From contig NZ_PVNG01000009.1 of NCBI RefSeq assembly GCF_003001935.1, forward strand, positions 248,001 to 312,000: a stretch of DNA of 64,000 bases. Direction: 5' to 3'. The notes beneath the pieces are model-generated. The model was given only the letters and a program-made list of their open reading frames with translations, was not told where the DNA came from and ran no database searches. Source of the stretch: Nonomuraea fuscirosea. GTDB taxonomy: Bacteria; Actinomycetota; Actinomycetes; Streptosporangiales; Streptosporangiaceae. A program made the position numbers and the translations under genes. Positions 47,742 through 56,656 of the stretch are shown in pieces (position 1 is the first letter of the stretch; each line of letters starts with the position of its first letter).

Positions 47742-49517
47742 TCAGCCGGTGGTCTCCCGCCAGCGGTTGGTGATGGGCAGACGGCGGTCGCGGCCGAAGT
47801 TCTTCGGGGTGATCTTCGGGCCGGGCGGATACTGGCGGCGCTTGTACTCGGCCACGTCCACCAGCCGGATCACCCGCGTGACCAGGTCGGGATCGTGGCC
47901 GGCCGCGATGAGCTCCTGGGAGCCCATGTCCTTCTCGACGTAGTCGTCGAGCAGCCGGTCCAGCACCTCGTACGGCGGCAGCGAGTCGGTGTCGCGCTGG
48001 TCCGGCCGCAGCTCGGCGCTGGGCTCCTTGGTGATCGAGTTCTCCGGGATCGGCCGGTCGACGGCCAGCAGGAAGCCCTCGTCGGAGTGGGCGTTGCGCC
48101 ACCTGGACAGCTCCCACACCATGGTCTTCGGCACGTCCTTGATCGGGGCGAAGCCGCCGGCCGAGTCGCCGTAGAGGGTGGAGTAGCCGGTGGCCAGCTC
48201 GCTCTTGTTGCCGGTCGTGAGCACCAGGTGGCCGTGCTCGTTGGACAGGCCCATGAGGATCATGCCGCGTACCCTGGCCTGGAGGTTCTCGGCGGCCAGG
48301 CCGGACAGCTCGATCTCCTTCTCGAACGCGCTGACGATGTCGGCGATCGGCGCCACCCGCGACGTGACGCCCTGCCTGCGCACCAGCTCCTCGGCGTCGG
48401 CCAGCGAGTGGTCGGAGGAGTAGCGGGAGGGCATGAGCACCACGTTGACCCGCGAGGGCCCGATGGCGTCGGCGGCGATGGTGGCGGTCAGGGCGGAGTC
48501 GATGCCGCCCGACAGGCCGAGGATGACCGACTCGAAGCCGTTCTTGGCCACGTAGTCGCGGACCGCGAGCACGAGCGCGGAGTAGACCTCGGCGTGCAGG
48601 TCGAGCCGTTCGGCGACGCGGCGGGGCTCCGGCTCGTAGGGCGCGAGGGGCTCGGAGGAGAGGATCAGCCGCTCGACGGTGATGGTGGAGCCGTCGCCCG
48701 CGTCGTACGGGTAGGCCCCGGGCTCGGCGTCCGCGACCGGCAGGCCGTCGAGGTCGACGACCAGCAGTTCCTCCTTGAACTGGCTGGCCCGCGCCACCGG
48801 CTCTCCCGTGGCGTCCACCACGATCGAGTCGCCGTCGAAGACGAGCTCGTCCTGCCCGCCGATCTGGTTGACGTAGGCGAGGGCGCACCCCGCCTCGCGG
48901 GCCCGCCGCGCGCACAGCTCCAGCCGTACGTCGTCCTTCTCCTTCTCGTACGGCGACGCGTTCGGCGCCACCAGCAGCCCGGCCCCGGCCTGCCCCACGA
49001 CGGACACGGGACCCCCCTCCTGCCAGAGGTCCTCGCACACCGCGATGGCGACGTCGACCCCGTGCAGCCGGAAGATCGGCAGCCGATCACCCCGCACGAA
49101 GTAGCGGTATTCGTCGAACACCCCGTAGTTGGGCAGGTGATGCTTGGCCGTGCGGGTCACCACCTCCCCTCGGTGGAGGAGGGCGGCGGCGTCGAGCGGG
49201 GCGCCCTTGGGCTGCCCGACCCTGGGCGCCAGGCCGGCCCGGTCGACGTAGCCGACGACCACGGGCAGGTCGCCCAGGCCCTCCCGCTCCAGGCGGCGGG
49301 CCACCTCCTCCAGCGTGTCGATACTGGCGTCCACGAAGGACGTGCGCAGCACGAGGTCCTCGACCGGATAGCCGGTCAGGAACATCTCGGTGAAGACGAC
49401 GAGGTGAGCTCCACGCTCGGCGGCGTCGCGGGTCCACGCGACCAGCCGGTCCGCGTTGGCGCTCAGGTCGCCTACGGTCGGGTTCGTCTGTGCCAGGGCA
49501 ATGCGCAGTTGTGCCAC
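47742..49517 (-). CDS. nadE: Glutamine-dependent NAD+ synthase
   Basis: The 591-residue enzyme makes NAD from deamido-NAD, ATP and glutamine. The N-terminal nitrilase-type glutaminase (residues 1-about 270) shows the Glu-Lys-Cys triad in VFTEMFLTGYP, KHHLPNYGVFDEYRYF and AIAVCEDLWQ. The C-terminal synthetase has the P-loop VILGLSGGIDSALTATIA (about residue 315) and ATGYSTLYGDSAGGFAPIKD. Length fits short two-domain NadE. TAGGCT stands six bases before the GTG, a consensus -10 for leaderless transcription. Confidence 0.95.
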   Translation of the reverse strand: MAQLRIALAQTNPTVGDLSANADRLVAWTRDAAERGAHLVVFTEMFLTGYPVEDLVLRTSFVDASIDTLEEVARRLEREGLGDLPVVVGYVDRAGLAPRVGQPKGAPLDAAALLHRGEVVTRTAKHHLPNYGVFDEYRYFVRGDRLPIFRLHGVDVAIAVCEDLWQEGGPVSVVGQAGAGLLVAPNASPYEKEKDDVRLELCARRAREAGCALAYVNQIGGQDELVFDGDSIVVDATGEPVARASQFKEELLVVDLDGLPVADAEPGAYPYDAGDGSTITVERLILSSEPLAPYEPEPRRVAERLDLHAEVYSALVLAVRDYVAKNGFESVILGLSGGIDSALTATIAADAIGPSRVNVVLMPSRYSSDHSLADAEELVRRQGVTSRVAPIADIVSAFEKEIELSGLAAENLQARVRGMILMGLSNEHGHLVLTTGNKSELATGYSTLYGDSAGGFAPIKDVPKTMVWELSRWRNAHSDEGFLLAVDRPIPENSITKEPSAELRPDQRDTDSLPPYEVLDRLLDDYVEKDMGSQELIAAGHDPDLVTRVIRLVDVAEYKRRQYPPGPKITPKNFGRDRRLPITNRWRETTG

Positions 49518-49523
49518 GTGAAC

Positions 49524-49529
49524 AGCCTA
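49524..49529 (-). promoter_or_regulatory. -10 hexamer of nadE (leaderless)
   Basis: TAGGCT on the minus strand, six bases (GTTCAC) before GTG 49517. There is no ribosome site. The region just upstream (AAAAAAG) is AT-rich. Confidence 0.55.
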
Positions 49530-49569
49530 GTATGCCGCCTTTTTTATCGTCAAAGCGACGAAAAGCGGC

Positions 49570-51000
49570 TCATTTGGCTCCCGGTGTGACCAGCCCCGAC
49601 TCGTACGCCGCCATCACGAGCTGTGCCCGGTCGAACAGCCCGAGATGTTCCAGCAGCCCCTTGACCACGAGACCCACCTCCTCCTCGGCCAGCGCGAGCG
49701 TCTGACCGATCTGCCGGTCGGTCAGGCCTCTCGCCACGAGTTTGAGCACGTCGAGCCGGTCGTCGGAGAGCCCGGCCAGCGCCGGGGGAGAGGCCGGGTC
49801 GGTGCGCCCGGCGAACGCCGCGATCAGCCGCGTGGTGACCGCGGGGTCGATCAGCGCGTCGCCCGCCGCCGCGGCCCTGATCGCGGCCAGGAACTGCTCG
49901 GGCGCCGACGTCTTCAGCACGAACCCGCTCACCCCGGCCCGCAGCGCCGCGTACAGGTTCTCGTCGCTGCCGAACGTGGTCATCATCACGACCTTCGGCG
50001 GCCGTTCGCCGGCCAGGATCCTGCGGGCCGCGGCCAGGCCGTCGAGGCGCGGCATCTGGATGTCGAGCAGCACCACGTCGGGCCGCTGCTCGCGCGCGGC
50101 CGCGATCGCCGCCTCGCCGTCGGCCGCCTCGCCGGCCGGCTCCACGCCCGCCTCGCTCTCCAGCATGGCCCGCAGCCCGGCCCGTACCAGCGCCTGGTCA
50201 TCGGCGACGAGCACACGCAGCACGCCGGATTCATGAACGATTGCCGGGGCCTGGGGTTCGTCCAGGCGCTGGGCCAGCATGTCGGCCTCCAGGCTCTTGA
50301 GCCCGGCCGACAGGTCGAGGCCCAGTTCCTCCCGCCACACCGCGCGCGCCCTGCGCAGCGCCGCCAGCGCGTCGCCCTGGCGGCCCGTCCGGTAGAGCGC
50401 CACGGCCAGCAGCCGCCAGGCCTCCTCACGCAGCGGGTACGCCGACGCGTGCGCCTCCAGGTCCGCCACCAGCGACGTCGCCCGCCCCAGCGCCAGCCCG
50501 GCGCCGGCCCGCCGTTCGACGGCGATCAGCCGCAGCTCCTCCAGCCGGCTCGCCTCGGTCGCGGCCCAGCTCAGCTCCCCGAACTCGGCCAGCGCCGGCC
50601 CGCGCCACAGCCCCAGCGCGCTCTCCATGGCGGCCCACACCTGCGCGGGCGTGCCGTCGGTCCGCATCAGCGCCTCGAAGTGCCAGGCGTCCACCTCCTC
50701 GGTACGGGCGCGCAGGGCGTACCCGGGAGAGGCGGAGACCAGCACCCCGGCCTCCTCGCGGGGCGCGCGGCCGGGTTCGAGGGCGCGGCGCAGCCGTGAG
50801 ACGTACCCCTGGATGGTGGACAGCGCCTGCGCCGGCGGGCTGCCCGGCCAGAGCTCGTCGATGAGGGTGTTGACGGGGACGGCCCGGCCACCGGCCACGA
50901 GCAGGCGCGCGAGCACCGCCCGCTGCCGCTGGCCGCCGAGGTCGAGAGGGGCGCCGTCGGCCCAGGCCTGGAACGGTCCGAGAGCGGTGAAGGTCAGCAT
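49570..51000 (-). CDS. Chimeric regulator: SARP DNA-binding + BTAD + receiver + LuxR-type HTH
   Basis: One continuous 476-residue frame joins two regulator types. Residues 1-about 95 are a SARP/OmpR winged helix (MLTFTALGPFQAWADG...SRLRRALEPG). Residues 100-240 are a BTAD domain (LGLWRGPALAEFGEL... ARAVWREELGLDLSAG). Residues about 265-385 are a receiver domain (VLVADDQALVRAG, VVLLDIQMPRLDG, GFVLKTSA) with all phosphorylation residues. The last 65 are a NarL/LuxR-type helix-turn-helix (LSDDRLDVLKLVARGLTDRQIGQTL) whose recognition helix is degenerate and acidic (ALAEEEVGLVVK). So phosphorylation may control SARP-type activation. No sensor kinase is adjacent. Confidence 0.85.
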   Translation of the reverse strand: MLTFTALGPFQAWADGAPLDLGGQRQRAVLARLLVAGGRAVPVNTLIDELWPGSPPAQALSTIQGYVSRLRRALEPGRAPREEAGVLVSASPGYALRARTEEVDAWHFEALMRTDGTPAQVWAAMESALGLWRGPALAEFGELSWAATEASRLEELRLIAVERRAGAGLALGRATSLVADLEAHASAYPLREEAWRLLAVALYRTGRQGDALAALRRARAVWREELGLDLSAGLKSLEADMLAQRLDEPQAPAIVHESGVLRVLVADDQALVRAGLRAMLESEAGVEPAGEAADGEAAIAAAREQRPDVVLLDIQMPRLDGLAAARRILAGERPPKVVMMTTFGSDENLYAALRAGVSGFVLKTSAPEQFLAAIRAAAAGDALIDPAVTTRLIAAFAGRTDPASPPALAGLSDDRLDVLKLVARGLTDRQIGQTLALAEEEVGLVVKGLLEHLGLFDRAQLVMAAYESGLVTPGAK

Positions 51001-51136
51001 GTCAGGCGTAACTGTAGAGGGGACAGCGGGTCCGGGTACATGCCGACATTTCACCATCGGTCCCGCAGCGCATCCGGGGCCGGCCGAACGCCGCCCCCGG
51101 CCCGCCCAGCAGCGGGCGCCGGGCCGTCGGGCTGGG

Positions 51137-52330
51137 TCAGCGGCGTCTGATGGCCGGGCCGAGCAGGAGCATGCCGATCGCCGCGGCGAAGCCGACCCCG
51201 CCGATCGTGAACCACAGCGCCCGCGACCCCAGCTCCAGCAGCGGCCCGCCGAGCAGCGGCGCCAGCACCGCCGCCAGCGACCAGGCGAACCCGAACAGCC
51301 CCGCGTACCGTCCCCGCAGCTCGGGTGGCGCCAGCCGGGCCACGACGGCGCCGGCGATGCCCGCCGTCATGATCTCGCCCGCCGTCCACACGGCGATCGT
51401 CACCGTCAGACCCAGCGTGGTGGTCACGTACGCGGTCATCGCGAACCCGACCCCCATCACGGCCAGCCCCGTCGCGAGCGTCCTGGCCGGGTCCCTGCGG
51501 CCCAGCCACCCCGACGCCAGCGGCTGCACGAGCACGATGAGCACCCCGTTGAGCGCCATGGCCGTGCCGAACTGGCCGGCCGTGAGCTTCACCACCTTGG
51601 TCATCGCGACCGGCAGCATGGTCATCGTCTGCGAGTAGACCAGCGCGTTGCCCAGCGCCACCAGCGTGAACCCGACCATGACCCGGTCGCGCAGCACCAT
51701 CAGGAACCCGCCCGCCGAGTGGCTGCCCTCGGGCCTGGTCTCGGGCACCGCCCGCCACACCAGCACGGCGAAGACCACGCCCGACAGCGCGTCGATCCAG
51801 AACAGCCAGATGAACCCGATCCCGGCCAGCCAGCCGCCCGCCGTCATGCCGACCGAGTAGCCGAGGTTGATGCCCCAGAACAGCAGCCCGTACGCCCTGG
51901 GCCGCTCCTCGGGCGAGACCAGGTCGGCGACGAGGGCGTTCGAGGCGGGCCGGTAGACGTCGATCACCAGGCCGAGCACGAACATCGAGGCCAGGATCGC
52001 CGGCAGCGACGTGCTGTAGCCGAGCGCCAGCATGGCCGCGGAGGTGGCCAGCATGCCGCCGGACAGGGTGGCCCGGCGCCCGATCCGGTCGGTGAGCACG
52101 CCCGCGACGACCTGCGACACCAGTGACCCCGCGCCGAACACGCCCATCACCAGGCCCGCCGCGACGACGGACAGGCCGCGGCTCTGGGTCAGGTAGACGC
52201 CGGTGAACGGCATGACCATGGTGCCCAGCCGGTTCACCAGGGTTCCGCCCCACAGGGCCCAGAAGGGGCGAGGCAGGCCGCCCAATTGCGCCCGCAGGAA
52301 AGGCGGCCGCTCCACTGTTGCTCTAGACAC
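51137..52330 (-). CDS. MFS transporter
   Basis: The 397-residue protein has 12 predicted spans and motif A in GVLTDRIGRRATLSGGM (about residue 80). It is similar to drug/metabolite exporters of the DHA1 type. GTG 52330 is the start; -10-like TATAAC lies ten bases upstream. The divergent ArsR-like DUF5937 regulator starts 59 bases away and a dyad lies in the gap, so the transporter is probably under its control. Confidence 0.88.
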   Translation of the reverse strand: MSRATVERPPFLRAQLGGLPRPFWALWGGTLVNRLGTMVMPFTGVYLTQSRGLSVVAAGLVMGVFGAGSLVSQVVAGVLTDRIGRRATLSGGMLATSAAMLALGYSTSLPAILASMFVLGLVIDVYRPASNALVADLVSPEERPRAYGLLFWGINLGYSVGMTAGGWLAGIGFIWLFWIDALSGVVFAVLVWRAVPETRPEGSHSAGGFLMVLRDRVMVGFTLVALGNALVYSQTMTMLPVAMTKVVKLTAGQFGTAMALNGVLIVLVQPLASGWLGRRDPARTLATGLAVMGVGFAMTAYVTTTLGLTVTIAVWTAGEIMTAGIAGAVVARLAPPELRGRYAGLFGFAWSLAAVLAPLLGGPLLELGSRALWFTIGGVGFAAAIGMLLLGPAIRRR

Positions 52331-52370
52331 GGGAGCAAGCGTTATATGTCGGCATTAGGAGGGCGAACGA

Positions 52371-52386
52371 TTTAGTGCACACTAAA
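52371..52386. promoter_or_regulatory. Dyad operator between MFS gene and ArsR-like regulator
   Basis: TTTAGTG (52371-52377) and CACTAAA (52380-52386) are perfect seven-base arms around CA. The site ends three bases before ATG 52390 of the regulator gene, so it probably overlaps that promoter, and lies about 40 bases upstream of the MFS start. Confidence 0.6.
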
Positions 52387-52389
52387 AGG

Positions 52390-53352
52390 ATGACCGTCAC
52401 GTGGACCCTCAAGCCGGAGGACGTCGCGCGCATCCGGTTCGCCTTCTCGCCGATGTGGGAGCTGGTGGCCAGCCTGCGCACCCTCCAGCAGCCGGCCAGG
52501 CAGTCCATCCACCTGCCCTGGCTCAAGGCCGTCCGCGCCAAGGTGGACGGGCTCGACCTGTCGGAGCTGCTCGCGCTCGTGCCGCCGTCCGGCTACCTGG
52601 CCGACTTCATCACCCCGCCGCCCGACACGCCGATGCCCGACTTCCCGGCCGAGCTCGACCGGGTCAGGCAGGCGGACCCGGCGCGGGCCGCGGAGGAGGC
52701 CGCGAAGGTGCGCGGCACCGACGCCGCCGTGATCGCCCGGTTCACGGCCGACCCGGCGGCGGGCGTGGCCAGGGTCGCCGACGCGCTGCAGACGTACTGG
52801 GACGAGTGCTTCGCCGAGTTCTGGCCCCGTGTGTACGCCCTGCTCGAACGCGACGTGCTGCGCCGCTCGCGGCAACTGGCCCAGGGCGGGGCGCGCGAGC
52901 TGTTCGCCGGCCTCGACCAGGCCGTGGTGTGGACGGGGGAGCGGCTGGTCATCGAGCGGCCCTGGTGCGAGTCGGGCGAGCTGCACGGCGACGGGCTCGT
53001 GCTGGTGCCCAGCGCCTTCTACTGGCCGGCCGTGGCGGTGATGACGGCGCCGTACCAGTCGACGCTCGTCTATCCGGTACGCGGCGTCGGGACGCTGTGG
53101 GAGCAGGGCCCGCCGCCCGCGCCGGGCGCGCTGGCCGCGCTGATCGGCAGGAGCAGGGCCCAGATCCTGCTCGCGCTCGCCGAGCCCGCCACCACCTCCG
53201 CGCTCGCCGGCCGCATGGCCCTCACGCCGGGCGCGATCAGCCAGCACCTCGGCGTGCTGAGCGGAGGCGGGCTCGCGGTGGGGATGCGGCTCGGCAAGCA
53301 GGTCGTCTACCGCCGCACCCCCACCGGTGACGCGCTCGCCGGCCAGGCGTGA
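52390..53352 (+). CDS. DUF5937-type regulator with C-terminal ArsR-like HTH
   Basis: The 320-residue protein has a long N-terminal domain (residues 1-about 245: LKPEDVARIRFAFSPMWELVASLRTL...) of the DUF5937 kind. The C-terminal ArsR-like winged helix is RAQILLALAEPATTSALAGRMALTPGAISQHLGVLSGGGLAVGMRLGKQVVYRRT. It is an actinobacterial one-component regulator of unknown ligand. ATG 52390 is chosen over GTG 52375, which lies inside the operator. It probably represses the divergent MFS gene and itself. Confidence 0.85.
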   Translation: MTVTWTLKPEDVARIRFAFSPMWELVASLRTLQQPARQSIHLPWLKAVRAKVDGLDLSELLALVPPSGYLADFITPPPDTPMPDFPAELDRVRQADPARAAEEAAKVRGTDAAVIARFTADPAAGVARVADALQTYWDECFAEFWPRVYALLERDVLRRSRQLAQGGARELFAGLDQAVVWTGERLVIERPWCESGELHGDGLVLVPSAFYWPAVAVMTAPYQSTLVYPVRGVGTLWEQGPPPAPGALAALIGRSRAQILLALAEPATTSALAGRMALTPGAISQHLGVLSGGGLAVGMRLGKQVVYRRTPTGDALAGQA

Positions 53353-53427
53353 CGCCTTCGGCTCCAGCGCGCACCGATCAGGCGACTCCAGCGCTCACCC
53401 GGTCAGGCGTAACGCTTCGACTCCAGC
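53344..53427. repeat. CAGGCG...CTCCAGC repeat joining two convergent gene ends
   Basis: CAGGCGTGACGCCTTCGGCTC (53344-) contains the stop region of the DUF5937 gene. A shortened copy CAGGCGACTCCAGC lies at about 53379. CAGGCGTAACGCTTCGACTC (53404-) encodes the last residues of the opposing terpene synthase. So the tails of two unrelated convergent genes are copies of one sequence. Confidence 0.7.
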
Positions 53428-54596
53428 AGCCAGTCCAGGTGGGCGCGCGGCGCCGCCAGGTAGGCGCAGGCCACCTTGCTGACGTCTCTGGCCGCCTTGG
53501 GCTCCAGGTCGTCCAGCGGCAGCCGCCTGGCCGCCTCGCTCATGTCCTGGCAGCGCGCCGCGATGCGATCGAGCACCCACGCCGTCGCCGCCCGCTCGCC
53601 CAGCCCGAGCTGGCGCATCGCCAGCACGACGAAGTTGTGCACGTCGCCGTGCTCCTTCGGCCGCGAGGCCACGTCGTTGCACCACGCGGTGACGTCGCTG
53701 CAGGCGTCCACCAGCCGCTGCCACGGCTCCGACTCGTGCAGCCAGCCCGGCACCTCCACCCGCAGGCACGGCTCCACCAGGTCGTACAGGTAGGGGCCCA
53801 CCGTGCCCCTGCGCAGCGCCGGGTACTCCTCCAGCGTCGGCATCCGCCCGGCAGCCCGGTTCTCCGCCTCCGTACGGCAGGCGTCGTACTGGCGCTGCAG
53901 CCCCACCGCGAACCTGGCCCGCCACCGGTCGCTCATCCGCGCGCTCGTCACCCGCCACAGGTCGGCGAAGGCCGCCTCCAGCGGATGGCGCGAGGCGCCC
54001 TTGAGCATGCCGTGGAAGACCTCCAGCGGGCCCGACCGCTCGTCCAGCTCGTCGTCCAGGTGGAAGAGCCAGGTCAGCCACTGTGCGAACAGCGCCGCCG
54101 CGGCCGCGTCGAACTCGGCGAACGCCCGGCCCGCCATGCGGTGGTAGCCCACGTCGGGGTCGGCGCGCAGGCCGGTCCGCCTGGCCCAGTCGATCACCGC
54201 GGCCTCGATGGCGTACACGGCCGGATGCATCCGGCACGGCGCCGCCATGGCGGGCACCCGCTCGGTCAGCGGCAGCAGCGCCTGGGCGGCCGGGCCGCCC
54301 CTGCGCGGCAGCGGCAGCATGGACGCCAGGGCGGAGCGCAGGGCGGTGCGCACGGTGGCCAGCACGGTGGTGGTCATCGTGCCCGTCGTGCCGCCGCCCG
54401 TGCCGCCCGTGCCGCCGGTGTTGCCCGTGGTGGTGCTCGTCGTGGAGGTCATCGTCGTGCTCACAGCCGCCTTCACCGGACTCTCCGCCGGACTCGTCCC
54501 CGGGCTCTCGCCCTGGCTCTTGGCCGGGTCCTGCTCCCGGTCCTGCTCCCGGCTCTGCTCCGGGCTCTGCGCTCGGCTTTTCACGGGGTGCTTCAC
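53403..54596 (-). CDS. Class I terpene synthase with disordered N-terminal extension
   Basis: The 397-residue protein has the aspartate-rich motif DDELDE in WLFHLDDELDERSG (about residue 155), the NSE triad NDVASRPKE (about residue 295) and a C-terminal KRY, all Mg-binding features of bacterial class I terpene cyclases. The first 85 residues are low-complexity (SPEQSREQDREQDPAKSQGESPG, then Thr/Gly runs). GTG 54596 overlaps the stop of the EF-hand gene (GTGA), which sets the start and couples translation. The product is unknown; the length without extension fits a mono- or sesquiterpene cyclase. No prenyltransferase or P450 gene is adjacent. Confidence 0.88.
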   Translation of the reverse strand: MKHPVKSRAQSPEQSREQDREQDPAKSQGESPGTSPAESPVKAAVSTTMTSTTSTTTGNTGGTGGTGGGTTGTMTTTVLATVRTALRSALASMLPLPRRGGPAAQALLPLTERVPAMAAPCRMHPAVYAIEAAVIDWARRTGLRADPDVGYHRMAGRAFAEFDAAAAALFAQWLTWLFHLDDELDERSGPLEVFHGMLKGASRHPLEAAFADLWRVTSARMSDRWRARFAVGLQRQYDACRTEAENRAAGRMPTLEEYPALRRGTVGPYLYDLVEPCLRVEVPGWLHESEPWQRLVDACSDVTAWCNDVASRPKEHGDVHNFVVLAMRQLGLGERAATAWVLDRIAARCQDMSEAARRLPLDDLEPKAARDVSKVACAYLAAPRAHLDWLLESKRYA

Positions 54597-55138
54597 AGGG
54601 GCCCGTAGAGCCAGTTGCCCGCGGCGTTGGGGTCGTCGCTGCGGTAGTAGTCGGCGGCGGCCAGGACCAGCTCGTCCACGGTGAGCGCGCCCCTGCCCGC
54701 CCGGTCGAGCCGGTCGAACGCCTCGTCCACGTCGTCGTAGGCGACGCCGAACGCGCACAGCATCGTCCGGAACTCGGCCGGCCCGATCCGCCCGTCGCCG
54801 TCGGCGTCGCACAACTCCGCCACCGCCAGCGTGGCCGGCTTGAACACCGGGTCGTAGCGGTCGCCCGTGACGAACGCCGCCGTCATCCCCCGCAGGAAGT
54901 CCGGGCGCGTGATGCCGGAGTCGCCGTCGCGCTCCAGCGCCTCCGACAGGGTGGCCCAGATGCCGTCGAAGCTGTCCACGAGGCTCGCCCCGGTGACCGA
55001 AGTGGGGGACTCCCCGAAGCCCACCAGGATGCGCGCGCCCAGCCCCAGCAGATCCTCACGCTCGACGACGCCGTTTCCGGTCGCGTCGATGTGGTCGAAC
55101 GCCCGATCGAGCTTGTGATTGAGCAGGTCGATAGCCAC
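54593..55138 (-). CDS. Four-EF-hand calcium-binding protein (calerythrin-like)
   Basis: The 181-residue protein has four EF-hand positions: DATGNGVVERED (about residue 17), ERDGDSGITRPD (about 69), DADGDGRIGPAE (about 111) and DRAGRGALTVDE (about 145). The first and third are complete; the others have weaker ligands. Size and pattern match calerythrin / sarcoplasmic-type calcium-binding proteins known from actinomycetes. GGGGAGG lies five bases before GTG 55138, so the longer frame is not used. Its stop overlaps the terpene synthase start, so the two are made together; a calcium link to terpene formation would be unusual. Confidence 0.88.
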   Translation of the reverse strand: MAIDLLNHKLDRAFDHIDATGNGVVEREDLLGLGARILVGFGESPTSVTGASLVDSFDGIWATLSEALERDGDSGITRPDFLRGMTAAFVTGDRYDPVFKPATLAVAELCDADGDGRIGPAEFRTMLCAFGVAYDDVDEAFDRLDRAGRGALTVDELVLAAADYYRSDDPNAAGNWLYGPL

Positions 55139-55294
55139 CAATGCCTCCCCCGAGACTGACTGCGTGATCACAGTAAGTCGGGGCGGGGGGCTTTGTCAGC
55201 GAGGCTCGCACCGGCGCCCCCCGTAACGTGTGCGAAACACGGGCACGGCATGCTGGTATATAGCCTGTACTGTCAGTTCAAACGAGGGGATGCT

Positions 55295-56656
55295 GTGGAC
55301 CGCCAGCAGGAGTTCGTGCTCCGCACGCTCGAGGAACGCGACATCCGGTTCATCCGGCTGTGGTTCACTGACGTGCTCGGCTTCCTCAAGTCCGTGGCCA
55401 TCGCGCCGGCCGAGCTCGAGGGGGCCTTCGCCGAGGGGATCGGGTTCGACGGCTCCGCGATCGAGGGGTTCGCCCGCGTCTACGAGTCCGACATGCTGGC
55501 CAAGCCCGATCCGGCCACGTTCCAGATCCTGCCCTGGCGCAGTGAGACGCCGGGCGCCGCGCGCATCTTCTGCGACATCCTCATGCCCGACGGCTCGCCG
55601 TCGCACGCCGACCCGCGCTGGGTGCTCAAGCGCACGCTCGCCAAGTGCGCCGACATGGGCTTCACCTTCTACACCCACCCCGAGATCGAGTTCTTCCTGC
55701 TGAAGAACCGGCCGGAGGCCGGCCAGCGGCCCGAGCCGATCGACTCCGGCGGCTACTTCGACCACACGCCCCACAGCTCCGGCCACGACTTCCGCCGCCA
55801 GGCGATCATGATGCTGGAGTCGATGGGCATCTCCGTCGAGTTCAGCCACCATGAGGGCGCGCCCGGCCAGCAGGAGATCGACCTGCGTTACGCCGACGCG
55901 CTCACCACGGCCGACAACATCATGACCTTCCGCCTGGTCATGAAGGAGGTCGCGCTGGAGCAGGGCATCTGGGCCTCGTTCATGCCGAAGCCGTTCACCG
56001 AGCACCCCGGCTCCGGCATGCACACGCACATGTCGCTGTTCGAGGGCGACCGCAACGCCTTCTACGAGGCCGGCTCCGACTACCGGCTGTCCAAGATCGG
56101 GCGCTCCTTCATCGCCGGGCTGCTGCGGCACGCCGCCGAGATCACGGCCATCACCAACCAGTGGGTCAACTCCTACAAGCGGCTCTGGGGCGGCGCCGAG
56201 GCCATCGCGGGCCAGGGCGGCGAGGCCCCCTCCTACGTGTGCTGGGGCCACAACAACCGCTCCGCGCTGGTCAGGGTGCCGATGTACAAGCCGCACAAGG
56301 GCGGCTCGACCCGCATCGAGTTCCGCTCCCTCGACTCGGCCTGCAACCCCTACCTGGCCTTCGCGCTGATCCTGGCGGCCGGGCTCAAGGGCATCGAGGA
56401 GAGCTACGAGCTGCCCGCCGCCGCCGAGGACAACGTCTGGACGCTGACCAGCGCCGAACGCCGGGCCCTAGGCATCCAGCCGCTGCCCGGCTCGCTCAAC
56501 GACGCGATCGAGGTCATGGAGCGCAGCGAACTGGTGGCCGAGACGCTGGGCGAGCACGTCTTCGACTTCTTCCTGCGCAACAAGCGGTCCGAGTGGCGCG
56601 AATACCGCCGCCACGTGACCGAGTTCGAGCTGGGCCGCTACCTGCCGGTGCTCTGA
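55295..56656 (+). CDS. glnA: Glutamine synthetase-family enzyme (type I, GlnA2-like)
   Basis: The 453-residue protein has the beta-grasp start (RFIRLWFTDVLGFLKSVAI), DGSAIEGF latch and metal sites (HPEIEFFLL, EGAPGQQEIDLRY, GSGMHTHMSL), ATP-site NSYKRL and RIEFRSLD. It is the type I-alpha form without the 25-residue insertion of GlnA1 beta-type. Length equals Streptomyces GlnA2, reported to be a gamma-glutamylpolyamine synthetase, so it may glutamylate polyamines rather than ammonia. glnE lies 4 kb downstream. The start GTG 55295 follows GAGGGG. TATATA near 55257 is a -10 candidate. Its tail is repeated into the next gene. Confidence 0.92.
   Translation: MDRQQEFVLRTLEERDIRFIRLWFTDVLGFLKSVAIAPAELEGAFAEGIGFDGSAIEGFARVYESDMLAKPDPATFQILPWRSETPGAARIFCDILMPDGSPSHADPRWVLKRTLAKCADMGFTFYTHPEIEFFLLKNRPEAGQRPEPIDSGGYFDHTPHSSGHDFRRQAIMMLESMGISVEFSHHEGAPGQQEIDLRYADALTTADNIMTFRLVMKEVALEQGIWASFMPKPFTEHPGSGMHTHMSLFEGDRNAFYEAGSDYRLSKIGRSFIAGLLRHAAEITAITNQWVNSYKRLWGGAEAIAGQGGEAPSYVCWGHNNRSALVRVPMYKPHKGGSTRIEFRSLDSACNPYLAFALILAAGLKGIEESYELPAAAEDNVWTLTSAERRALGIQPLPGSLNDAIEVMERSELVAETLGEHVFDFFLRNKRSEWREYRRHVTEFELGRYLPVL

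Noticed and set aside
54410..54596. Encapsulin-cargo targeting tail on the terpene synthase
   Set aside because: The disordered N-terminus is suggestive, but no encapsulin gene is in the window and no targeting motif could be recognised.
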